Below are positions 8,974 through 17,557 of a stretch of 64,000 bases of DNA, in pieces. This stretch comes from Pirellula sp. SH-Sr6A (lineage in GTDB: Bacteria; Planctomycetota; Planctomycetia; Pirellulales; Pirellulaceae), in contig NZ_CP011272.1 of assembly GCF_001610875.1 (NCBI RefSeq), forward strand, positions 4,507,988 to 4,571,987, read 5' to 3'. Below the pieces are notes generated by a model. It worked only from the letters and a program-made list of their open reading frames with translations. It made no database searches and had not been told where the DNA came from. Positions within the stretch are counted from its first letter, which is position 1. Every line of letters begins with the position of its first letter. Made by a program: the position numbers and the translations under genes.

Positions 8974-9234
8974 ATGACACCAGCGGAAATCCGTGACGAG
9001 ATCTTGGATATTTTGAGTGAGATTGCACCAGACGAAGATCTGTCGGGGCTCGATGACAATAAATCGTTTCGAGAACAGATGGAACTCGATAGCATGGACT
9101 TCCTCGATATTGTGATGGAGCTTCGAAAGCGCCATCGCGTGCAAATTCCCGAGGATGAGTACGGCAATCTCGCCAGCATGGCATCCACGGTCGCTTATCT
9201 CGAACCGAAAATGCGGGACATCGTCGCCGCCTAA
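8974..9234 (+). CDS. Acyl carrier protein
   Basis: An 86-residue acidic helical protein with the phosphopantetheine attachment site at Ser40 in the segment QMELDSMDFLDIVMEL, matching the D-S-(L/M)-D motif of ACPs. The preceding DEDLSGLDDNKSFRE and following IPEDEYGNLASMASTVAYL segments fit helices I, III and IV. A purine-rich site (GAGGAGAAAAGG) precedes the ATG. Its place right after a ketoacyl synthase suggests it is that enzyme's carrier. The core LDSMDFLD matches carriers of specialised lipid pathways rather than the D-S-L-D-x-V-E signature of the housekeeping AcpP. Confidence 0.9.
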   Translation: MTPAEIRDEILDILSEIAPDEDLSGLDDNKSFREQMELDSMDFLDIVMELRKRHRVQIPEDEYGNLASMASTVAYLEPKMRDIVAA

Positions 9235-9238
9235 TGCC

Positions 9239-9712
9239 ATGAACGCCGCAGAAGCCAAGATACTGTCCAAGCTGATACCGGGATTCGGATCCTATGCTTC
9301 CCAGCAGCAACGACGCGACGATGACTTGGCCCTCCGCCGTTATCTAATCGACCGCCTGCAGGGATCGAAACAAATCCTGCAGCGGATAGCCTTGGCGTTT
9401 TTAAAGGACGCCAATTTCGCTCGCATCCAAGACTCCGAATCTCTTCGCACGTCCATCGAGCACTTGCAATCGAGGCTTCGCAGCGCCTCGGAGGGATACG
9501 CACCCCTCTTCTCCTCCAAAGTCGTCGACGAGCCTAAACTCAAAGAGATCTTGAGTATCGACGAGGCCATCGTTGGTTTCATCGACAAGCTGGACGAAAC
9601 CCTCCAGGCGATCGAACAGGGTTCAAGCGAATTCGAAGCAGCGAAAGACTTGGTAGATCGCGCCAAACAACGGTTCGCCCGACGTTACGAGATCCTGGAT
9701 TCGAAGTCCTGA
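9239..9712 (+). CDS. Conserved helical protein of unknown function downstream of ACP
   Basis: A 157-residue protein starting at the ATG four bases after the ACP stop, so it is almost certainly translated from the same mRNA. It is soluble, charged and predicted to be nearly all helix; heptad-like segments (LRTSIEHLQSRLRSASEG, IVGFIDKLDETLQAIEQG, FEAAKDLVDRAKQRFARRYEIL) suggest a coiled coil or helical bundle. No catalytic motif or membrane segment is visible. The family was not recognised. The tight coupling with the ACP is the only functional hint. Confidence 0.7.
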   Translation: MNAAEAKILSKLIPGFGSYASQQQRRDDDLALRRYLIDRLQGSKQILQRIALAFLKDANFARIQDSESLRTSIEHLQSRLRSASEGYAPLFSSKVVDEPKLKEILSIDEAIVGFIDKLDETLQAIEQGSSEFEAAKDLVDRAKQRFARRYEILDSKS

Positions 9713-9772
9713 GTTCCTTTCGATGCCCCTGCCATGGAGATCTTCCGTGGCCTTGCGCGTTCCGATAGCGAC

Positions 9773-11236
9773 TTAGAATGTCGATTCGATCGCCGCGATC
9801 AGCCCCGCCGCCTTTGTCCACGTTTCTTCTTCTTCTTGAGCTGGATTGCTATCGGCGACGATCCCGCCTCCAACTTGGAATTGCCACCAACCTCGCGATG
9901 CCGTGAGTGTGCGAATAAGAATGTTCCAGTCCATCGCACCATCCACGCTGCAATACCCCATCGAACCGCAGTATGGACCTCGCACAGTCGGCTCTAACTC
10001 CGCGATAATCTCCATTGCTCGAACTTTTGGAGCGCCTGTAATGCTCCCACCAGGGAAGATCGCGGAAAACAAATCCGACAACGTCGATTCCTTTCTCATT
10101 TGACCTCGAATCGAGCTCACCATGTGCAGCACAAACGGGTATTCCTCGATGGCACAAAGCTGATCGACTCGCATCGAATCTCTTCGACAGATCTTGGACA
10201 AATCGTTTCGAAGCAGGTCGACGATCATGATATTTTCCGATCGGTCCTTCGGCGAAACACGCAGCTCTTCTGCCACGAGTGCATCGGTGGTTAAATCGCC
10301 GGTCCGACGTCTCGTTCCTTTGATCGGGCGCGTTTCGATCCAGTCGCTCTCCACTCGAATAAACCGTTCGGGTGAGGCGCTGACTATCTGTCCTGGACCG
10401 AAATCGAAATAGCCCGCGAAGGGTGCCGCGTTGACAACACGGAGTTTCTCGTAGAGCTCGGAAGAGGAGCAACGGGCGGGACAGAGAAGACGCTGCGACA
10501 AGTTCACTTGAAAGATATCGCCAGCGAAGATGTAATCGCGCGCACGTTGGACCGCGGACCGATACCCCTGGCTATCAAAGTTCCCCAACCAGCCGCCCCC
10601 CAAACGTGTCTCAAATTGGGGGGCCGTCAGACCGTGGGCCATCGCATGCACCGAACTCCGCTCGGCAGAATGCCCCATCGATTCCGACACCGACACGGAA
10701 GAGTCCAACCGTTCCAGAAAATACTGGGCTCGAGCCATCGCTCTCTCCGTTCGGCCCTCCTCCCAGTTCGCGGCCCCGTCCTCGCAAAACCCTTGGGAGA
10801 TCAACCAGCCCTTTCCAAGATGGTGATCCCATGCCAATACGACGTCGTACAAACCGAGCACGGCGATCGGGAGAGAAAATTCATCGTGCCGCGCTTTGGG
10901 AATCTTCTCGAAGCACCGTCCGAATTCGTAGCCGAAATAACCAGCCACTCCTCCTTGAAAAGGTGGCAAGGCCGGTTGCGTTTCGGTTCGATATCGTCCA
11001 AGCCATCCCTCCAACCGAACCAAGGGATCGGCCATGGGGATGTGAATCTCCAAAACGTCGATGGGGTCCGAGCATAGAAACGAAAAACGCCCCCTCGGCG
11101 GTCCCGCCAAAGCGGAATCGAGCCAGCAGCAGTAGGGAAGACCTCTCAGTCGTCGGAACGCGTAGAGAGAGTCCCATTCTTTTGGCAGGGGGACCACATG
11201 CGGCTGGAAGCACGTCTTGGAAATCGGATCGCTCAT
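9773..11236 (-). CDS. pabB: Aminodeoxychorismate synthase component I
   Basis: Converts chorismate (with ammonia or glutamine amide nitrogen) to 4-amino-4-deoxychorismate for folate synthesis. It belongs to the chorismate-binding family: DIFQVNLSQR, PERFIRVE, then PIKGTRRR, where the Lys of PIKGT marks PabB rather than anthranilate synthase TrpE (PIAGT). SENIMIVDLLRNDL, FPGGSITGAPK and the C-terminal GGGIVADSNPAQEEEET complete the active site. The frame is open upstream to 11353, but the ATG at 11234-11236 (MSDPISK) gives a 487-residue protein of normal length and avoids a non-conserved Cys/His-rich leader. No pabA or pabC is adjacent. Divergent from the DHH gene. Confidence 0.92.
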   Translation of the reverse strand: MSDPISKTCFQPHVVPLPKEWDSLYAFRRLRGLPYCCWLDSALAGPPRGRFSFLCSDPIDVLEIHIPMADPLVRLEGWLGRYRTETQPALPPFQGGVAGYFGYEFGRCFEKIPKARHDEFSLPIAVLGLYDVVLAWDHHLGKGWLISQGFCEDGAANWEEGRTERAMARAQYFLERLDSSVSVSESMGHSAERSSVHAMAHGLTAPQFETRLGGGWLGNFDSQGYRSAVQRARDYIFAGDIFQVNLSQRLLCPARCSSSELYEKLRVVNAAPFAGYFDFGPGQIVSASPERFIRVESDWIETRPIKGTRRRTGDLTTDALVAEELRVSPKDRSENIMIVDLLRNDLSKICRRDSMRVDQLCAIEEYPFVLHMVSSIRGQMRKESTLSDLFSAIFPGGSITGAPKVRAMEIIAELEPTVRGPYCGSMGYCSVDGAMDWNILIRTLTASRGWWQFQVGGGIVADSNPAQEEEETWTKAAGLIAAIESTF

Positions 11237-11474
11237 GGCGGCATTGTACGAAACGTTCTTCTTGCTCTCCAAGTGCTGCTCGATGCAATCCCAGTGCAAT
11301 CCCGTTGCAATCCCACTGGGTGGAAAACATTTCTCTGCTACCCCAATCCTCAATTCGCGTCACGCTTCAGGAAGTTCCGCTATACTTCACCAACGGAAAC
11401 TGGCGTCCGATCCTGACAGTGCCTTTCGCGGTCCCTCAAGCACCCAATTCGCACTGTCCTTGATCGTCGACCAG

Positions 11475-12512
11475 ATGAAAGAATCGATTACTGCAAACAT
11501 TAGAAATGTCTTCATGAACTTGGACTGGGACTCTCTTCGAGCGATTCTGAATAAGCACAAGCGTTTCATTCTGACAAGCCATATTCGTCCCGATTGCGAC
11601 GCGCTCGGCAGCGAAATGGGGATGGCGGGAATTCTCCAGGCCATGGGAAAAGAGGTGACCATTGTCAATGGTCACCAAACCCCGCCCAGCCTGTGCTTCA
11701 TGGATCCAGCGCAGTCGATTCTGGTTATCGGAGACACGATCACACAGGAAGAAATCGAAGGGGATTGCTTGATCGTCCTCGACACGAGCGCTTGGGCACA
11801 GCTCGGCCCGATGGCCGATGTTCTAAGGAAATTCAACGGCTCCAAAGTCGTCATCGATCACCATGTGGGTGAGGACGATCTCGGGGCGCAGTTTTTCAAA
11901 GACACCAGTGCCGAAGCGACTGGTCATCTCGTCGCCAAGCTTGCCGAACATCTCCAGGTCCCCATCTCCCGCACGATGGCAAACGCGATGTATGCCGCGA
12001 TCGCCACCGATACCGGTTGGTTTCGATTCGACTCGACCACTAGCGAAACCTACCGCGTTATCGCCAAACTCGTCGACTCGGGTGCTTCCCCCTCGTCAAT
12101 CTACGGCGATCTGTATGAACGCGACACCGTCGGACGTGTCCGATTGCGTGGACGCATCCTCGCGAGGGTGCAAGTCGAGTGCAACGGCCAACTGGTCCAT
12201 ACGCACGTCCGAAAAGAAGACTTTGTCGAATCGGGAGCGCTCGCCAGCGATACCGAGGATGCGATCAATCTGACTTTAGCGATCGAGGGAACGAAGGTCG
12301 CGATCATCTTGATCGAGCAGCTCAAAGGTGGATTCAAGGTGAGCTTCCGCTCGCGATGCCATGTCGACTGCAATGAACTGGCTCGTCAGTTCGGCGGGGG
12401 TGGGCATCGCGCCGCAGCAGGTGCGTTTATCGAAGCCGAGTTTGCCGACACCCAGGCGCGAGTTTTGCATGCGGCGAGACAAGCGCTCGCCAACAAACCT
12501 GGTCATGCTTGA
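11475..12512 (+). CDS. DHH/DHHA1 phosphoesterase (NrnA-like)
   Basis: Likely a bifunctional nano-RNase / pAp phosphatase or cyclic dinucleotide-derived oligo phosphodiesterase acting in the cytoplasm. Motifs: HIRPDCDALGSE (Asp40 and Asp42 bind Mn), the central acidic VLDTSAWAQLG, and VIDHHVGEDDLG with the eponymous DHH at 128-130. The C-terminal DHHA1 domain ends in the glycine motif QFGGGGHRAAAGAF. Starting at MKESITAN gives 345 residues; an alternative start at 11514 (MNLDWDSL) is also possible. The gene's end overlaps the start of the downstream membrane protein by 8 bp, implying translational coupling. Confidence 0.88.
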   Translation: MKESITANIRNVFMNLDWDSLRAILNKHKRFILTSHIRPDCDALGSEMGMAGILQAMGKEVTIVNGHQTPPSLCFMDPAQSILVIGDTITQEEIEGDCLIVLDTSAWAQLGPMADVLRKFNGSKVVIDHHVGEDDLGAQFFKDTSAEATGHLVAKLAEHLQVPISRTMANAMYAAIATDTGWFRFDSTTSETYRVIAKLVDSGASPSSIYGDLYERDTVGRVRLRGRILARVQVECNGQLVHTHVRKEDFVESGALASDTEDAINLTLAIEGTKVAIILIEQLKGGFKVSFRSRCHVDCNELARQFGGGGHRAAAGAFIEAEFADTQARVLHAARQALANKPGHA

Positions 12513-13158
12513 TCCCATTCGTCTCTCCTTCGCGCTTCTCCCCCTCGGCGCGTACCTGTCCGTGATGGGGATGCTGCGATGGCGAAAGCACCCCACTGTT
12601 TTGAGCAGATCGTTTGATTTGCTCCTCCTCGGGATGGGGATGGCCGGCATGATCGCAGTCGGACCGATCGAACTCTTTTTTCCGAGAGCGGCCTACTCGC
12701 TCGTTGGAAATTGGGTTTGGTTGATCCTACTCTCGCTCTACTTTCTAGTTCTCCTGCTGATTGTCTTCCATGTCCCACCTGGAGTGGTCGTGTATGGGAT
12801 GCGTCAGGAACGCCTTCGGAAGCTTTTGGAAAAGGGACTTACCGATCGGGAAGTCCCCTTCTCCTTCCAAGGCGACGCGATCCGTATGGAGTCGATAGGC
12901 ATCCACGCTCTGCTCCTCGACGCGGGAGCCCGCGATGTCGCTGCACTGCAAGCGATCGGGGCGAAGCAGAATCTGCTGGAATGGGTCCGACTCGAGCAAG
13001 ACCTTAGCCGGGCCGTGCGTCACGAACACATGGAGTCGGCGGTTCAAGGCCCATTGTATGTCACCCTGAGCAGCTTGTTATTCCTCGTAGCATTCTGGTT
13101 TTTGGCAAGCGACACCCAGTCGCTTCGCGACGCGATGGCAGCTCTCTTTAGCGAGTAG
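12505..13158 (+). CDS. Four-pass membrane protein of unknown function
   Basis: A 217-residue protein whose ATG (12505) lies inside the end of the DHH gene, sharing 8 bp. Hydrophobic segments are visible near residues 6-24, 36-58, 68-94 and 190-207. The central soluble part (about 95-185) includes a charged helix MRQERLRKLLEKGLTD and LLLDAGARDVAALQ. No enzymatic motif was recognised. The overlap with the DHH phosphoesterase argues for co-expression; whether it is functionally linked to nucleotide turnover is unknown. Confidence 0.75.
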   Translation: MLDPIRLSFALLPLGAYLSVMGMLRWRKHPTVLSRSFDLLLLGMGMAGMIAVGPIELFFPRAAYSLVGNWVWLILLSLYFLVLLLIVFHVPPGVVVYGMRQERLRKLLEKGLTDREVPFSFQGDAIRMESIGIHALLLDAGARDVAALQAIGAKQNLLEWVRLEQDLSRAVRHEHMESAVQGPLYVTLSSLLFLVAFWFLASDTQSLRDAMAALFSE

Positions 13159-13251
13159 CCAATCGATCCCTCCGTATCTGCATCCAAGACAACGGCGCAT
13201 TCAAGACAGCGGCGGGACCATAGCAACGACAACTTCCAGACAGCAATGTCT

Positions 13252-14391
13252 TTAAGAAAGCAGGTCGCCGAGCTGACGAGCGTGGGCAAAGACTTGAATC
13301 GGGACCGTTAATCCATGCCGTCGATAAATCCCTTCGAGACGTTTCCCATCGAGAGGATTGGCTTCGATCTGTCGAATACAAATCCGAGCGACTTGTTTTG
13401 GAAATTTGGCTGCCAACTTCGCGTAGATCTCGGGGTCTCGCTCGCCGCTATCCCCGACGAAAATGAAAGTGCGATTGGGCATCCGTTTGAGCAAGCTCCT
13501 AATCACCCCTCCTTTGCTTTTGCGACGGATAATTTGCCATCGCTTGAAGATCTCGTCTCGCAAACGGAACCACTTCAAGTGCATGCTCCCTTGGGGGAAT
13601 CCCGACTGGGAAAGGAACTGTGAAATAGGACGATAGATCTGCCAAGGGCTGCTGCTGACGTAATGGAACAACGCCCCCTGCTCAAACCAACGATGGTAGG
13701 TCTCCGCCATGCCCTCGATCGATTCAAAGGGTTCGGCAAAAGTTCGTTGCAGCATCCGTCTTCGATAATTCACTTCCGTCATTTTGATCGTATCATCGAT
13801 ATCCGTGACGACGCTCACTCCTTGATCTTCCGCCAAAAAAATGGGGCATCCCTTCAACGCATTCGACGCTTCCATCAACGGCGAGGGTATGGGCGCATCG
13901 AGTTGTTCATAACTTGATGAAGGAAACGAATCTCCGTAGCTGCGCAGGCCCGAGAGTTGGCGTGCGGGGAGATCCAGTTTGCAATTGAACAAACCGCTCC
14001 CCTTCGATTTTCGCCTCAGCACGTAATGCTGACCGCCGAGAGCGAGTTGGACACGCACACCCGAAATTGGACAGGCCAAGAAGCCATCGACCCGTTCACC
14101 GAAAATCTGCCCGTCGACGACATCTTTTGAAATGTCGAGCGCACGGACCAATCCTTTGAGCAGGAGCCGCTTGCTAAAGGAAGCAGGCGCTTCCTGGCTA
14201 ATCCTTCCTTGCACCCAAACCCGCCAGACATCCCCGCCAGCGAGGGGTGTCGCAATGGTGGGATACAACACGACACGGGAATCCAGTTCCGATCGATTCG
14301 GGATTTCGGGATGCATATGGAGAACCATAGGTCTCTGCTTCAACACATCAGCACCCACGCGAAGAGGACTACCCATGCCAGAAGTCTCCAT
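13252..14391 (-). CDS. App1-type phosphatidate phosphatase domain protein (DUF2183)
   Basis: The second half holds a HAD-like App1 domain: VVTDIDDTIKMTEV (the DxDxT motif of the family), YVSSSPWQIY, a Lys-containing SKGGVIRSLL and FVGDSGERDPEIYA. In yeast App1 this domain dephosphorylates phosphatidate; bacterial relatives are uncharacterised. The N-terminal half (about 190 residues) has beta-rich segments such as WRVWVQGRIS and QIFGERVDGFLACPISG. The start is chosen as the ATG at 14391 (METSGMGS), just after the upstream oxidoreductase gene ends. An internal ATG at 14376, preceded by GGAG at good spacing, is equally plausible. Co-directional with the upstream gene by 26 bp. Confidence 0.78.
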   Translation of the reverse strand: METSGMGSPLRVGADVLKQRPMVLHMHPEIPNRSELDSRVVLYPTIATPLAGGDVWRVWVQGRISQEAPASFSKRLLLKGLVRALDISKDVVDGQIFGERVDGFLACPISGVRVQLALGGQHYVLRRKSKGSGLFNCKLDLPARQLSGLRSYGDSFPSSSYEQLDAPIPSPLMEASNALKGCPIFLAEDQGVSVVTDIDDTIKMTEVNYRRRMLQRTFAEPFESIEGMAETYHRWFEQGALFHYVSSSPWQIYRPISQFLSQSGFPQGSMHLKWFRLRDEIFKRWQIIRRKSKGGVIRSLLKRMPNRTFIFVGDSGERDPEIYAKLAAKFPKQVARICIRQIEANPLDGKRLEGIYRRHGLTVPIQVFAHARQLGDLLS

Positions 14392-14417
14392 CCGATCGAA
14401 CTCGAGACGAGTTCGGC

Positions 14418-15533
14418 CTAACCTTTTTCCACGGTGACCGTTTTTCGTTGATCGATCGATCGATAAATCGCCTCGATGGCCAACAGATCCTTCAGGCCTT
14501 CTTCGCCCGAAACTTTCGAAGGACGTCGCTCCAAAATGCACTGAGCGAAGTCATCCATTTCCGTGGCGAACTGATCGACCTGCCCCAGATCGACTCTCTC
14601 TTTCGAGGTTTCCATCCGGATCCCTGTGTAACTAAAAGCCGGATCCAATTTCACAAAACCATCGCTGCCAAAGGCTTGGACGCGATTGAGTCCATTGAAG
14701 TTGTAACTGGTGCTGCAATAGGCTTGAGACCCCGACGCGAACTGCATCAACCAGGTGATCGATTCGTCCACTTCTGCAAATTTCGTCGCATCGGTTTTGG
14801 ATTCTTGCGCGGTGATAGAAATCGGCTCCTCGCCTGTGATACCGCGACACGCCTGGAGCGCGTAAATGCCGACATCCATCAAGGCTCCGCCGCCAGCCAA
14901 GTCGCGTTTCAGTCGCCATTGCGTTGGGTCACCGATCTTGAACCCAAATCCAGCTTCGATCATGCGAACCGCGCCGAATGCCTGGGAACGAACCAGCTCG
15001 AGCATCTTGAGGTGATGGGGTTCGAATTGACAACGATAACCGATCGCCAACAATCGATCCGCGGCCTTGCACGCGGCGATCATCTCGCGACATTCCTGCG
15101 CGGTGTTTGCCATCGGTTTTTCGCACAAGACATGCTTCCCGGCTTTGGCCGCTCGAATGGTAAACTCGTGGTGCATGCTGTTGGGCAACACCACGTAAAC
15201 GAGATCGACGGAATCGTCCGATGCAATTTTGTCGAACCGTTCGTAGTTATAAATATGATCCTGTTTCACTCCATACTTTTCGCTCCAAGCCTTTTCCTTT
15301 GCCGGGGTGCCGGTCACGATGGCAGCCAGCTCGCAGTGCTTGGTTTTCGCCAAGGCTGGGGCAATCTGATTGGTACTCAGGTTTCCCAAACCGACCAGCG
15401 CCACTCCCAACTTTCGGTTCGAACTGGCGCGGGCGGTCTCGGAAAAGAATCCTCCCGTCGCTAGTCCTGCGGCGAACGCAGCGGAAGTGGAAGTCGAAAG
15501 AAATTCTCGTCGGTTGGCATTCAGTCTTTGCAT
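14418..15533 (-). CDS. Tat-exported Gfo/Idh/MocA family oxidoreductase
   Basis: A 371-residue NAD(P)-dependent sugar oxidoreductase of the glucose-fructose oxidoreductase type. It opens with a twin-arginine signal (NRREFLSTSTSAAFAAGLA), so the enzyme is probably folded before export to the periplasm. The Rossmann motif is VALVGLGNLSTNQIAPAL and the family's catalytic motif AGKHVLCEKPMANT contains the conserved E-K-P Lys. The C-terminal domain includes the segment GGGALMDVGIYALQACR with the usual Asp/Tyr pair. Planctomycetes carry many paralogues; the substrate is not predictable. Followed by the App1-type gene. Confidence 0.9.
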   Translation of the reverse strand: MQRLNANRREFLSTSTSAAFAAGLATGGFFSETARASSNRKLGVALVGLGNLSTNQIAPALAKTKHCELAAIVTGTPAKEKAWSEKYGVKQDHIYNYERFDKIASDDSVDLVYVVLPNSMHHEFTIRAAKAGKHVLCEKPMANTAQECREMIAACKAADRLLAIGYRCQFEPHHLKMLELVRSQAFGAVRMIEAGFGFKIGDPTQWRLKRDLAGGGALMDVGIYALQACRGITGEEPISITAQESKTDATKFAEVDESITWLMQFASGSQAYCSTSYNFNGLNRVQAFGSDGFVKLDPAFSYTGIRMETSKERVDLGQVDQFATEMDDFAQCILERRPSKVSGEEGLKDLLAIEAIYRSIDQRKTVTVEKG

Positions 15534-15666
15534 CGGATTGAATCTGCTTGCGAGGAATGAGGAGGGAAGGGGTCGCAGGGACCGGTTCTATTCTAACGCG
15601 CATCGGCCCGGTTCAGATACGCGAAAGAATTGGAGTTACGAAAAAGGGAGCACTCCCCGTTCAGCC

Positions 15667-16797
15667 TCAATTTTGCGGTGCCGCCTCGCCTCCGCGAGCC
15701 GCATCCTGCCGAAGAGCGTCCAGTTCCTGCTGCAACGGTCCAAGATCGAGAATGGGCTCGACAAACATGTCCCGTCCACCTGCCCCCAACGGCCGCTGAC
15801 GGCACGAAAAGAAATGCGAAACATAACGCTGCCAGCCCTGCTCCTCGGGAACCTTGAATCGGTCCCCCTTCTGCAGGATGGGGCGGTAGTCGTGCATTTG
15901 ACCAAACTGCTTTTCACCCGCAGCTTGGCACGGAAACCAATGTCCGACGCCTTCGTCATCTTCTAGATAAAACTCGGGATAGCAGTGCTCTGGAATCCAA
16001 ACGCACCGAGCAGGAATGTCGCTCGCTCGGCAGAGCGCGACAAAGATGCCGGTCATCTCCTCGCAATCTCCCTGCTTGTCTTTGAGCGCATCCCGAATGT
16101 TGCGCACTGGTCCGTTGCGATATTCGATTGTCTCTCGAACCCAGTCATAAATCATCTCGACATGCTTCCAAGCATTCTCGGGCTTCGAGTCGGCGATTTT
16201 CTTCGCCGCTTTTTTGATGTCAGGCAAATTGATTTCGATATACGGGCTCGACTCCATATACCAACGCAACTCTTTATGAATCGTCTTCGGAATACGAAAG
16301 ATCGATGTATCGGCAGGTGCATTGATAAAGGACTTTTCCACCTGAACATTGACGATCAAGTTGATTTGGGCGTTGGGCCCGAGCGAGTTCATGCGCATGA
16401 CCAACTGCCGTGCACCGGCTGGCAAATCTCGGAAGTCCCAAAGCATTTGGTCTGGGATCTCATGGCTCAAAACCGTGATCTTCTGCTCCGGCCAATCCAT
16501 GGGAAAAGGAATTGTGGCCTGGATATTGGTTGCGAAATTCTCGTTGGACTCAAAGCTCATCCCGAACCTCATCTCCATCGTCCGTGGAGCATAAAGCTGG
16601 ATGCCGTTGGTCGCTTCCAAAACGCGCCCCACTACGACTTCCGCGGACGGCTTTTTGGACACAGGCTTCGCCGAAGCTCGCGGCTTGGAAACGCCCTCGC
16701 CTCGCTCCTTGGTGTCCTCTTGCGCCAAGCAACTTGATGGAATCAATAAGAGTCCTGCCAACCCGAGCGCGATTCTTCGAAGGTTACCCAATTTCAT
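15667..16797 (-). CDS. Secreted transglutaminase-like protein
   Basis: A 376-residue protein with a clear signal peptide (about residues 1-25, ending SSCLAQ). The first 200 residues are a beta-rich domain, then comes a transglutaminase-like core: DALKDKQGDCEEMTGIF carries the nucleophile Cys, and EHCYPEFYLED carries the His. The third residue, usually Asp in a W-x-x-x-D-P context, is not obvious; the aligned segment reads GHWFPCQAAG. The enzyme may be a peptidase or amidase acting in the envelope, or inactive. The C-terminus is Gln/Ala/Gly-rich. It stands alone between two unrelated genes. Confidence 0.85.
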   Translation of the reverse strand: MKLGNLRRIALGLAGLLLIPSSCLAQEDTKERGEGVSKPRASAKPVSKKPSAEVVVGRVLEATNGIQLYAPRTMEMRFGMSFESNENFATNIQATIPFPMDWPEQKITVLSHEIPDQMLWDFRDLPAGARQLVMRMNSLGPNAQINLIVNVQVEKSFINAPADTSIFRIPKTIHKELRWYMESSPYIEINLPDIKKAAKKIADSKPENAWKHVEMIYDWVRETIEYRNGPVRNIRDALKDKQGDCEEMTGIFVALCRASDIPARCVWIPEHCYPEFYLEDDEGVGHWFPCQAAGEKQFGQMHDYRPILQKGDRFKVPEEQGWQRYVSHFFSCRQRPLGAGGRDMFVEPILDLGPLQQELDALRQDAARGGEAAPQN

Positions 16798-16932
16798 TCG
16801 TTCTATCTCCCGTTACGAGTCACCTTTCAGAATAAGTCGCAGAGACGCGCTTTGGCAAACTCTTTGGGAAACAGGACAAAATTCCAACCTCTCGCAATCC
16901 CCCCACCACTCAGAGCGATCCGAATGTGCGAA

Positions 16933-17550
16933 TTATGACGATTGGGAACCGTCGGACTGCGAATACCCAAACCGATCAAGCCACTCCCGCAATTCGCTGG
17001 GCTCGATGGAAAAATCACCCTCCCTTGATTTCGCATGGGACAAAGGACCTTCCGCCAACTCCTCGCCCCGCCCAGGTTTCGTTCGATTTCCCACGTTGGA
17101 ATCGGATGGGACGGGATCCGACATCGGAGGACCCAGTTCAAACGAGACCCAATCCTCGCTCTCCATGGCGATGGCACCTCGGCTTTTCGCCGCTCGCTGA
17201 ATCTGATGATCGGACGAAACGACGGTTAGTTTTTTGGGAGTTGGATGGGCACGGATCGCTTGCACGATCAACTCGTCCGCACTGGAGTGATCTCGTGAAA
17301 AAGTAACCCTCATGCCGCGATAGTGAGTCTCTTTGGGCAGATCGAGGTCGACTTGCGAATCAAAAACAATCCAAGTCCTCTGCCGCTCGCGGTCGGACAT
17401 TCTTATCGCAATGTACTCTAAACAGTATTGCCTCGCTTCTCGCAACGCACCGCTACCTCGACGCGGATCGGGATAGCCGATGCTTTGAAACATCAAGTTG
17501 TAGCCGTCGATCAATGTTTCGATCGACGGCTGCTTTCGATCGCGCGCCAT
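16933..17550 (-). CDS. NYN-domain (YacP/Rae1-like) nuclease
   Basis: A 205-residue protein whose N-terminal 150 residues form a NYN/PIN-like domain: LIDGYNLM with the first metal Asp, WIVFDSQ with a second, the acidic SSADELIVQAI and LTVVSSDHQIQRAA with the third and fourth. This arrangement matches YacP-type RNA endonucleases. The C-terminal 60 residues are polar with a short helix at the end. The ATG at 17550 lies 7 bp after the stop of the large PVC dehydrogenase gene, making an operon-like pair; further upstream codons lie within that gene and are unlikely to be used. Confidence 0.8.
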   Translation of the reverse strand: MARDRKQPSIETLIDGYNLMFQSIGYPDPRRGSGALREARQYCLEYIAIRMSDRERQRTWIVFDSQVDLDLPKETHYRGMRVTFSRDHSSADELIVQAIRAHPTPKKLTVVSSDHQIQRAAKSRGAIAMESEDWVSFELGPPMSDPVPSDSNVGNRTKPGRGEELAEGPLSHAKSREGDFSIEPSELREWLDRFGYSQSDGSQSS

Positions 17551-17557
17551 AGCGGGA

